Positions 13,684-19,852 of a DNA stretch of 19,852 nucleotides are shown piece after piece (within the stretch, counting starts at the first letter, position 1; the number at the start of each line of letters is the position of its first letter). Both the position numbers and the translations under genes were made by a program. The stretch is from Gammaproteobacteria bacterium (GTDB lineage: Bacteria; Pseudomonadota; Gammaproteobacteria; SZUA-229), in NCBI GenBank assembly GCA_023136715.1, contig JAGLQT010000206.1, positions 1 through 19,852 of the forward strand. The letters run 5' to 3'. The notes below the pieces were generated by a model that saw only the letters and a list, made by a program, of their open reading frames with translations, did not search any database and had not been told where the DNA came from.

Positions 13684-15915
13684 ATGACTACAGATAATTA
13701 CACCCTGAAGACCGGCGACTTATCTGACGACCAACCCCAGGAACACCAATATAGTCAGCTAATTGGAAACATTTATAGTTTTCTAAATGACGAATTATTG
13801 CAACTATTCAGTGAAATGCTGAATCATTCTGAACGCTCTCTGGTTGAAATAGAAAAGAATATCGAGCTATCAGTATCTGCTGACAGCAACTACCAGATCG
13901 ATGAAAAGCAAGAACTGGAAATCAAAGCTTTAAAAATTCTTCATATGGAACGCGCACGCATCCATACCAATTTTTTTATATCCATTAATGAGCAACTACT
14001 GCCGTCTACGATATCAGCATTCGAGGATAACGACGACGAGGAACTGAGCCTTGTTGATACGGATGAAATGGAGGAAATGGTCGCAATCACTACCATGCAC
14101 TCCAATGCGCTTAATTTATTCGGCGATGACATTAACCACCTTGAAGCTCGCATTGAGTTCCTTGAAATCATGTCAGCCCCCATATTTGACCACAAGGCCA
14201 TTAATCCTAATCGCATTTGTGAAGCATTCCAGATTTCAATAAAACCACTCGACCTGACACCAGAAAAGAAGATGGTTTTATTTAAATATTTTGACGAGAA
14301 CGTTAATTTAAAACTGGCTAATATGTACCAAACGATTAACAACATGCTAATCGAAGCAGGCGTTCTTCCCGAAGTTATCCTTAGCTCAAAACATGATGAA
14401 GCACCTACAGAAGAAAAAGCATTTGAAAACCGCACAGCTACTTATTACGACCCGGAAGAAAAAGTAGCAACCAACTTCATTCCTCGCTCACAGGAGGAAA
14501 TGAACAGCATCGTCAGTCAATTTATGAAAGGCGATATTTCTATTACTGGCGACGAACTTGAATTACCAGATTCTTTCTACAAAGACCCGAACGAACAAAA
14601 CGCCAGTGACAAAAAACTTTTTGCCAGAAAAGATGTACTGAAGTCACTCAATCGACTGCAGAATAAACTGCTTGAATTAGGCGCAAAATCAGAGCTCATC
14701 AATAACAAGGAAATAAAAGAGTCCTTAATGAGAGATATGGGCATTGATGCAAATGATGACATATCAAAAGAAATAGCCGTTCTCGACGAACGCAGCATCG
14801 ATTTTGTAGGCATGATGTTTGACGCTATCACCACTGATGAAAGCATTTCACCTGTAATTACTGATCTTGTTATGCAGCTACAAATTCCTATGATCAAAGT
14901 GGCGGTTAGTGATGAGGCGCTATTTACAAATGAACAACATCCAGCACGAAATGTATTGAACTTAATTCCAAAGGCAGGCAAGGGTGTCATTGAAAAAGAA
15001 GATCGTATCTATTCTGATCTGGACGATATTGTTAACAATATCCTCAATGAATATGAAATCGATACTGCTTGTTTTGATGATGCAGTAGATTCACTCTATG
15101 ACCTTATAGAGAATGAAGAAAGGCTAGCCAAAGCACAGGAACTTGAAGAACAAAGGATCATTATTCGTGACCATGCTCGTAGCGTAGTGATCTCTGAGCT
15201 ACGCAACTTAACTTCCAATAAAGAAATACCGCAGCAAGTTCAACCATTGATATTGAAGAACTGGTCTACACTGATGTTTAATCGCCACATAAAACACGGC
15301 AAAGAAAGTTATGAGTGGATGGAATCCATTTTACTATTAAAATTATTATTAAAATGCTTGCAGCCTATCAAGCAACAATCACAATGGACTTTCCTCGATA
15401 ATAATCATTTCGCGCTGGTCGAAGCGGTTAATGACCAGCTTTATGATACTAAGCAGGATAAAGAGGACATTAATACAAAACTATCGTTACTTGAAGAAAC
15501 CTTTCTAAGCATGCTTAATGAAGCTGGCTATGCTATTGAAGAAGCTGAAATTGATGAGCCACAAAACATTGTTCATGAAACAATTGACACAGATATTGAG
15601 CAGGAACTTGATCTGGCTAGACAAGAAGCACAAATAGCCCTTGATAAAATTAACCTTCTACCTGCTAACGTGAAGCCAGGCGTATGGTTTGAAGTATTTA
15701 ATGGTGAAGACAGGGCCATTCGACGAGTTAAGATGTCAACCATTTTGACTGAAGCAGCAAAAATCATCTTTGTTGATAGAAAGGGCATTAAGGTCATTGA
15801 AAAGGATGCCGGTGATTTTGCAGAAGAACTTAATCAAAACATGTCGCGAGTTCTAGCTGATCATTCAACCTTTGATCATGCTCTCGGCAAAGTAATTGGC
15901 TGTATGGCTGCTTAA
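13684..15915 (+). CDS. DUF1631 family protein
   Basis: The 743-residue acidic, mostly helical protein matches the DUF1631 family of gamma- and betaproteobacteria in length and in its pattern of segments: the N-terminal FLNDELLQLFSEML (about 33-46), LEIMSAPIFDHKAINPNRICEAF (about 160-182), VADLVMQLQIPMIKVAV-like core (here LVMQLQIPMIKVAVSDEALF, about 394-413) with HPARNVLN following, and the C-terminal VKPGVWFEVFNG...KIIFVDRKGIKV (about 661-702). The last 80 residues are strand-rich and recall a PilZ-like barrel, but no RxxxR/NxSxxG c-di-GMP motif is evident, so I do not claim binding. There are no membrane helices or signal peptide. Function is unknown. A GGAG site precedes the ATG. It is followed nine bases later by the DUF938 methyltransferase gene. 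Confidence 0.85.
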   Translation: MTTDNYTLKTGDLSDDQPQEHQYSQLIGNIYSFLNDELLQLFSEMLNHSERSLVEIEKNIELSVSADSNYQIDEKQELEIKALKILHMERARIHTNFFISINEQLLPSTISAFEDNDDEELSLVDTDEMEEMVAITTMHSNALNLFGDDINHLEARIEFLEIMSAPIFDHKAINPNRICEAFQISIKPLDLTPEKKMVLFKYFDENVNLKLANMYQTINNMLIEAGVLPEVILSSKHDEAPTEEKAFENRTATYYDPEEKVATNFIPRSQEEMNSIVSQFMKGDISITGDELELPDSFYKDPNEQNASDKKLFARKDVLKSLNRLQNKLLELGAKSELINNKEIKESLMRDMGIDANDDISKEIAVLDERSIDFVGMMFDAITTDESISPVITDLVMQLQIPMIKVAVSDEALFTNEQHPARNVLNLIPKAGKGVIEKEDRIYSDLDDIVNNILNEYEIDTACFDDAVDSLYDLIENEERLAKAQELEEQRIIIRDHARSVVISELRNLTSNKEIPQQVQPLILKNWSTLMFNRHIKHGKESYEWMESILLLKLLLKCLQPIKQQSQWTFLDNNHFALVEAVNDQLYDTKQDKEDINTKLSLLEETFLSMLNEAGYAIEEAEIDEPQNIVHETIDTDIEQELDLARQEAQIALDKINLLPANVKPGVWFEVFNGEDRAIRRVKMSTILTEAAKIIFVDRKGIKVIEKDAGDFAEELNQNMSRVLADHSTFDHALGKVIGCMAA

Positions 15916-15924
15916 TTTGATAAC

Positions 15925-16524
15925 ATGGAAATCAAACCATACGCAGAATCCTGTGACCAGAATCGCGACGCAATATTTAATGTGCTTCAGCCTTTACTAA
16001 CTCACTCCAGCGCCGTTCTGGAAATAGGCAGCGGTACTGGACAGCATGCAGTTTATTTTTCAGAAAAATCACCTCACATCGTATGGCACACTAGTGATCA
16101 GGCTGAAAATATTGAAGGTATCAAACTTTGGGTATCAGAGATCGAGACTGAACGATTACGTCAACCTGTTGAGCTGGATGTGACTCAGGCGATCTGGCCT
16201 GATATATCCTTCGACACCGTATTTACCGCCAATACCTGTCACATTATGGATCAACGCTCTGTTGAAATCATGCTCAAGCGCGTCGGTGAATTACTACCCA
16301 AAGAAGGCCAGCTAATTATCTACGGACCTTTTAATTACAACCGGCAATACACCAGCTCCAGCAATGAACAATTCGATCAATGGCTGAAATCACGTGATCC
16401 GGAAAGCTGTATAAAAAATTTTGAAGATTTAAATGAACTGGCAGAAAAGACAGGAATGCGATTGATCAATGATTACGAAATGCCTGCCAACAATCGTATA
16501 TTGCACTGGCGTAAGTTAAAGTAA
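15925..16524 (+). CDS. DUF938 family SAM-dependent methyltransferase
   Basis: The 199-residue protein is a class I methyltransferase-like member of DUF938 (METTL26-related). The family N-terminus KPYAESCDQNRDAI (4-17) is followed by the SAM-binding loop VLEIGSGTGQHAVYF (31-45), then the acidic strand-2 region WHTSDQAENI, the motif FTANTCHIM (about 106-114) and GQLIIYGPFNYN (about 131-142), all characteristic. The substrate is not known for this family. It sits nine bases after the DUF1631 gene with no promoter between, so it is probably cotranscribed. Its stop is only eight bases from that of the convergent HD-GYP gene, leaving no room for a terminator between them. Confidence 0.9.
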   Translation: MEIKPYAESCDQNRDAIFNVLQPLLTHSSAVLEIGSGTGQHAVYFSEKSPHIVWHTSDQAENIEGIKLWVSEIETERLRQPVELDVTQAIWPDISFDTVFTANTCHIMDQRSVEIMLKRVGELLPKEGQLIIYGPFNYNRQYTSSSNEQFDQWLKSRDPESCIKNFEDLNELAEKTGMRLINDYEMPANNRILHWRKLK

Positions 16525-16532
16525 AATACTCA

Positions 16533-17660
16533 TCAGCCGTACTTATTTTCACTAAATAGTCGCTGTATTTTTTCTATCTCATCCATGTTGTTCACTAATG
16601 CGTTAACACAATCAGCATCCAGTTTTTCACCAGCAAGATCCTTTAGTACTTCAACAGCCTTCTGATTACTCCATGCCTGCTTGTAGGGGCGACAACTGGT
16701 TAACGCATCAAAGACATCAGCGACTGCAACGATACGTGCTTCCAGTGGAATTTCATCCTGAACTTTGCCTTCTGGATAGCCAGTTCCATTAACTGCTTCG
16801 TGATGAAATTCGGCAATATTTCGAAGAATGTGAATATGCTTGATATTGTGCAGGCCAAAATTATTGACGAGATCATCGATCATTTCGCGACCTTTACGCG
16901 CATGCGTTTTCATCACGACAATTTCCTCATCACTCAACAAACCAGGCTTCAGCAATACATCATCGGGAATTGCAATCTTGCCAATATCATGCAGCGACGA
17001 GAACATAAAAACATGCTCAATATATTCATCATCAAGACGGTATTTTTTTGCAATGGCACTTGCAATGAGTCGACTATAACGCGACATACGATCAAGATGG
17101 CTGCCCGTTTCCGGATCACGACAGTGTGTAATTTGACTGGTTGTTTTAATGGCGGCAGTTAAAGCCCTGATTGAGCTGAGCTCATTAATCACCATCAGCG
17201 CAATCATATGACCGTAGATATCAATCTGTCGTAAGGTCGCCTCCGTAAACACATCTTTTTCTAACGAGTTAAAAAAAAGAAATCCGAAAAAATCACCCTC
17301 ATTAAACATAGGCAGGGTATAACTGGCTTTATAGCCCTGCCGCGCGAGCCTTTTCGTCTGATCTTGCTCACCCTCGGTAAAGGTCAGCATATTATTGATA
17401 ACACGTGGTATGCCTCTATCAAGAAGCTCTTTCAGTGAAGGTGCGTTATCGATAAGTTCCTGATAATTCTCTAAATGAGTATCATCACCACCGCTGTGCA
17501 AATAAGTCTTAAGAATTTTAGTTTCTAGATCATAGAGCGTTACAGCAATACGCGCTATGAAAGGGAACTGCTGACACATCGATTCATGTGCCGCTATAAG
17601 CTTATCCCTGAGAGGCATATGCTTATTGAGATTTTCGAGCGTATCTCGATGTGATGTCAT
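16533..17660 (-). CDS. GAF-HD-GYP domain protein (probable cyclic-di-GMP phosphodiesterase)
   Basis: The N-terminal half (about 20-165) is GAF-like and contains no membrane segment; the C-terminal half (about 170-345) is a complete HD-GYP domain. Visible are HCRDPETGSHLDRMSRYS (179-196), SLHDIGK with the metal pair His224-Asp225, KTHARKGREMI (251-261, His253), HHEAVNGTGYPEG (286-298, GYP at 294-296) and VAVADVFDALTSCRPYK (311-327). HD-GYP enzymes hydrolyse c-di-GMP, first to pGpG, with a bi- or trinuclear metal site. The GAF domain presumably binds a ligand that controls activity. An AAGGA ribosome site lies eight bases before the ATG. It is a cytoplasmic single-gene unit, transcribed away from the rhodanese operon. 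Confidence 0.92.
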   Translation of the reverse strand: MTSHRDTLENLNKHMPLRDKLIAAHESMCQQFPFIARIAVTLYDLETKILKTYLHSGGDDTHLENYQELIDNAPSLKELLDRGIPRVINNMLTFTEGEQDQTKRLARQGYKASYTLPMFNEGDFFGFLFFNSLEKDVFTEATLRQIDIYGHMIALMVINELSSIRALTAAIKTTSQITHCRDPETGSHLDRMSRYSRLIASAIAKKYRLDDEYIEHVFMFSSLHDIGKIAIPDDVLLKPGLLSDEEIVVMKTHARKGREMIDDLVNNFGLHNIKHIHILRNIAEFHHEAVNGTGYPEGKVQDEIPLEARIVAVADVFDALTSCRPYKQAWSNQKAVEVLKDLAGEKLDADCVNALVNNMDEIEKIQRLFSENKYG

Positions 17661-17829
17661 AACTGCTTCCTTATCACTGATCTGAAATAACGCAAAGCCT
17701 TACAAAAAACAAAGTTATAGCGCATAAATTTATAGTACACGAAGATATAAACCATAAAAACACTTTAAGCGGTAAACTGTAAAAAATATTCCGATATAAG
17801 AAATTATTACATTTTCATTAACAGTAAAT

Positions 17830-17917
17830 ACTTTATATTAAGTGATATCCAGGCGATCATATCATTGATTGAAATCCACGCAGGTATATTATAAAATGCT
17901 AATACTTAACATTAAGT
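17830..17917. promoter_or_regulatory. Repeated palindrome before the rhodanese/HMA operon (candidate operator pair)
   Basis: ACTTAACATTAAGT (17904-17917) is a palindrome with six-base arms at the expected transcription start. A 12-of-14 copy, ACTTTATATTAAGT, lies at 17830-17843, upstream of the -35 element. The centres are 74 bases apart, about seven helical turns, as in repression by looping. No regulator gene is adjacent. Confidence 0.45.
17869..17897 (+). promoter_or_regulatory. Sigma-70-type promoter of the rhodanese/HMA operon
   Basis: TTGAAA (17869-17874) and TAAAAT (17892-17897) each match consensus at five of six positions and are spaced by 17 bases. An overlapping TATAAA at 17890-17895 is an alternative -10. 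The start would fall near 17904, inside the downstream palindrome. Confidence 0.6.
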
Positions 17918-17930
17918 CATTGAGGACATT

Positions 17931-18218
17931 ATGAATAGTGAGATTTCTTGCGAAAAATTACAACAGCTTTTAGGCGATGGCGCCCAATTGATTGATGTAC
18001 GATCTACCATGGAATTCAATCAGGGCGCACTGAATGGTGCTATCAACTTGCCTATTAATTCGATTCAACACAACACAGATACGATCGACCAGACAAAACC
18101 TGTTTTACTTTACTGTCGCTCTGGCCAGCGTTCTGGCATGGTTAAACAGTTCCTCATTTCGCTTGGCTTTCAAGACGTTTATAATATTGGCAGTTACACT
18201 AAGTACGCCTTCTGTTAA
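17931..18218 (+). CDS. Single-domain rhodanese-like protein
   Basis: A 95-residue single rhodanese domain with the active-site loop YCRSGQRS (61-68), Cys62 being the sulfur-carrying cysteine, and the N-terminal marker LIDVRSTMEF (20-29) followed by GAINLPI. Such proteins transfer or carry persulfide sulfur. There is no signal peptide, so it is cytoplasmic, unlike PspE. A second cysteine is the C-terminal residue in SYTKYAFC, a position often seen as Cys in this subgroup. GAGGA sits six bases before the ATG. The next gene, an HMA metal-binding protein, begins 21 bases after its stop, so both are probably one operon linking sulfur and soft-metal handling, which is inferred. Confidence 0.88.
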   Translation: MNSEISCEKLQQLLGDGAQLIDVRSTMEFNQGALNGAINLPINSIQHNTDTIDQTKPVLLYCRSGQRSGMVKQFLISLGFQDVYNIGSYTKYAFC

Positions 18219-18239
18219 GCCATTCTGGGGTTTTATCTC

Positions 18240-18521
18240 ATGAACTACGAATTCAATGTCGAAAACATCAAATGTGGCGGTTGTGCTGGCACCATCGTCA
18301 AAAAACTTAATGCGATTGATGGCGTTGAAAACACGGATGTCGACATTGAAGCCGGTATTGTTAAAGTCAGCGGCAACGATGGACTTCATGAGAACTTATT
18401 ATCCAGCCTGTTAAAAATGGGCTATCCCGAAACAGGCAGTACCGAAGGCATGGCGGCAGCTAAAGCCAAAGCTAAATCTTTTGTCAGTTGCGCTGTGGGC
18501 AAATTTAACACCGATAAGTAA
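18240..18521 (+). CDS. Heavy-metal-associated (HMA) domain protein
   Basis: The first 65 residues form an HMA domain of the CopZ/Atx1 type: YEFNVENIKCGGCAGTIVKKL, with Cys12 and Cys15 as the CxxC metal site, then AIDGVENTDVDIEAGIVKVSG. The residue before the first Cys is Lys where MTC is usual. Beyond the HMA domain a short Ala/Lys-rich tail (AAAKAKAKSFVSCAVGKF) carries a third cysteine. No signal peptide. It is probably a soluble metal chaperone for copper or another soft metal, or for a redox role with the upstream rhodanese. No P-type ATPase lies nearby in this window. Confidence 0.85.
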   Translation: MNYEFNVENIKCGGCAGTIVKKLNAIDGVENTDVDIEAGIVKVSGNDGLHENLLSSLLKMGYPETGSTEGMAAAKAKAKSFVSCAVGKFNTDK

Positions 18522-18584
18522 TACGCAAAAATTCAAGTTTACAGCGCGATTTTCAAACTTATTTCGTGATACTCTACGCGCGCT

Positions 18585-19622
18585 ATGCGTACCGACGATT
18601 TCCACTTTGATCTTCCTGATGAGCTAATCGCTCAACAACCCTGCGAGCAACGCTCTGCCAGCCGGTTGCTGCACCTTTCTCGCACCCCAGAAGACGACAA
18701 AGAATCCATACAACATTGCCAATTCAAAGATCTAATCGGCCTGCTAAACGCAGGCGACCTACTGGTTTTTAATGATACGCGTGTCATTCCTGCTCGTTTA
18801 TACGGACAGAAACCCACAGGCGGCAAAGTTGAAGTATTGATTGAGCGACTGATTGATGAAAATCACTGCCTGGCTCACGTTCGCGCCAGCAAAACACCCA
18901 AAGTAGGCTCCTTGCTTCATATTGGAAATGAAGGTGAATTCACGCTAAAAGTTGATGCGCGTCAGGATGATCTGTTCGTTCTGAGTTCGAACAACGAGAC
19001 CAGGCTGACCGATATCATGCAGCAAGTTGGCCACATACCATTGCCGCCTTATATTACGCGTGCCGACGCAGCCGTCGATTTTGAACGCTATCAGACCGTG
19101 TACTCAAAAAATCCCGGTGCGGTTGCCGCGCCCACAGCGGGGCTTCATTTTGATGATGCCCTGATGAAACAACTGAAAGAGAAGGGCGTTCAAACTACCT
19201 TTGTTACATTGCACGTAGGCGCGGGTACCTTTCAGCCGGTTCGCGTTGAAAACATTGAAGACCACCCCATGCATTCTGAATACCTTGAGGTGACTCAGGC
19301 TACTGTCGACGCCTGTCAGCGTACAAGGGAAAAGGGAGGCCGCATTATTGCAGTGGGGACAACGGCGGTTCGCTCATTAGAAACGGCTTCGACCAGCGGC
19401 ACGCTGCAGTCATTTGCTGGCGAGACAAACATCTTTATTTATCCCGGTTATAAATTCCGCAGTGTTGATGCCATGGTCACCAATTTTCACCTGTCGGAAT
19501 CAACGCTATTGATGCTGGTTAGCGCCTTTGCCGGTAAGGAAAAAATACTTGATGCCTATCAGCAGGCCATTGAAAATCGCTACCGCTTTTTCAGTTATGG
19601 CGATGCGATGTTTATTTCCTAG
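18585..19622 (+). CDS. queA: S-adenosylmethionine:tRNA ribosyltransferase-isomerase
   Basis: QueA transfers and isomerises the ribosyl group of SAM onto preQ1 at position 34 of tRNA to make epoxyqueuosine, in the cytoplasm. The sequence follows the family from MRTDDFHFDLPDELIAQQP through LLVFNDTRVIPARLYG (about 58-73), GGKVEVLIE, HIPLPPYI (about 150-157), FERYQTVY, PGAVAAPTAGLHF (about 175-187), THVGAGTF-like TLHVGAGTFQPVR (about 208-220), IIAVGTTAVRSLE (about 249-261) and TNFHLSESTLLML (about 303-315). Length 345 is normal (E. coli 356). No Shine-Dalgarno is visible before the ATG; a weak TACTCT or GATACT close upstream leaves the possibility of a very short leader. tgt follows 51 bases later, the standard order. 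Confidence 0.97.
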   Translation: MRTDDFHFDLPDELIAQQPCEQRSASRLLHLSRTPEDDKESIQHCQFKDLIGLLNAGDLLVFNDTRVIPARLYGQKPTGGKVEVLIERLIDENHCLAHVRASKTPKVGSLLHIGNEGEFTLKVDARQDDLFVLSSNNETRLTDIMQQVGHIPLPPYITRADAAVDFERYQTVYSKNPGAVAAPTAGLHFDDALMKQLKEKGVQTTFVTLHVGAGTFQPVRVENIEDHPMHSEYLEVTQATVDACQRTREKGGRIIAVGTTAVRSLETASTSGTLQSFAGETNIFIYPGYKFRSVDAMVTNFHLSESTLLMLVSAFAGKEKILDAYQQAIENRYRFFSYGDAMFIS

Positions 19623-19673
19623 AAAACTAATAACAAACAACATTAACTAATAAATATATATTATTGTTTTATA

Positions 19674-19852
19674 ATGAAATTTACTTTAATAAACAGCAAT
19701 AAAACAGCGCGAAGAGGAAGACTGGAGTTTGAACGCGGCAGCGTTGAAACCCCAGCATTCATGCCTGTTGGTACTTATGGCACCGTCAAAGCGATGACCC
19801 CCGAAGAGCTGGAAGGCATGGGCGCTCAAATCATTCTCGGCAACACCTTCCA
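19674..19852 (+). CDS. tgt: tRNA-guanine transglycosylase, N-terminal part (cut by window end)
   Basis: The frame from the ATG at 19674 is open to the window end and encodes 59 residues matching the start of bacterial Tgt: ARRGRLEFERGSVETPAFMP (12-31), VGTYGTVKAMTPEEL (32-46) and AQIILGNTF (51-59). Tgt exchanges guanine 34 of Asp, Asn, His and Tyr tRNAs for preQ1, the substrate then used by QueA. The catalytic aspartates and the zinc site lie beyond the window. The queA-tgt gap is very AT-rich, and I see no Shine-Dalgarno before the ATG. Usual neighbours further on would be yajC, secD and secF. Confidence 0.95.
   Translation, partial: MKFTLINSNKTARRGRLEFERGSVETPAFMPVGTYGTVKAMTPEELEGMGAQIILGNTF

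Noticed and set aside
13941..14435. 164-codon minus-strand open frame
   Set aside because: Shadow of the DUF1631 gene; Ser-rich translation with no recognisable domain or ribosome site.

Overview
This 19.85 kb window looks like a chromosomal segment of a gammaproteobacterium. The evidence is the gene content: queA followed by tgt, a YcgN-family cysteine-cluster protein, RlmA, PdxH, a DUF1631 protein, a DUF938 methyltransferase and a FimV-type N-terminal domain. Base composition is moderate with AT-rich intergenic DNA. Nothing in the sequence fixes genus or species. Most of the window is ordinary chromosomal DNA. I see no tRNA, rRNA, CRISPR array, transposase or phage gene.

Layout. Positions 1-2040 are the least ordinary part: an exported, possibly beta-barrel orphan (135-638), two tandem hairpins ending in a T-run, an unrecognised lipoprotein on the minus strand, and upstream of it a decayed minus-strand fragment with two dockerin/EF-hand-like repeats. 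Next come a cation diffusion facilitator (+), then a minus-strand pair of a soluble PDC/Cache sensor and a short FimV N-domain protein. From 4676 to 10221 a long run of plus-strand genes is closely spaced: DUF502 membrane protein, GFA-family protein, TauE/SafE permease, TPR protein, pdxH, a transglycosylase-like lipoprotein, a YcgN-family protein, a SemiSWEET-like protein, a YdjM-type membrane hydrolase and a 68-residue orphan. An AGCS sodium/amino-acid symporter lies on the minus strand (10218-11567), divergent from an rlmA homologue, followed by a glutathione S-transferase.

Positions 13299-13683 form a rich control region with a good sigma-70-type promoter, phased TGTCG/CGACA half-sites and two leader hairpins in front of a 743-residue DUF1631 protein. 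A DUF938 methyltransferase follows, tail-to-tail with a GAF/HD-GYP phosphodiesterase. The right end has a small operon of a rhodanese and an HMA metal-binding protein behind a strong-looking promoter with a repeated palindrome, then queA and the first 59 codons of tgt (queuosine tRNA modification), cut by the window end.

I do not see a convincing new multi-gene system. The best leads are regulatory and evolutionary: the phased half-site array before the DUF1631 gene, the 74-bp-spaced palindromes before the rhodanese/HMA pair, the frameshifted dockerin-like relic, a SemiSWEET-like protein lacking the usual binding-site asparagine, and a FimV N-domain without the rest of FimV beside an orphan PDC sensor.
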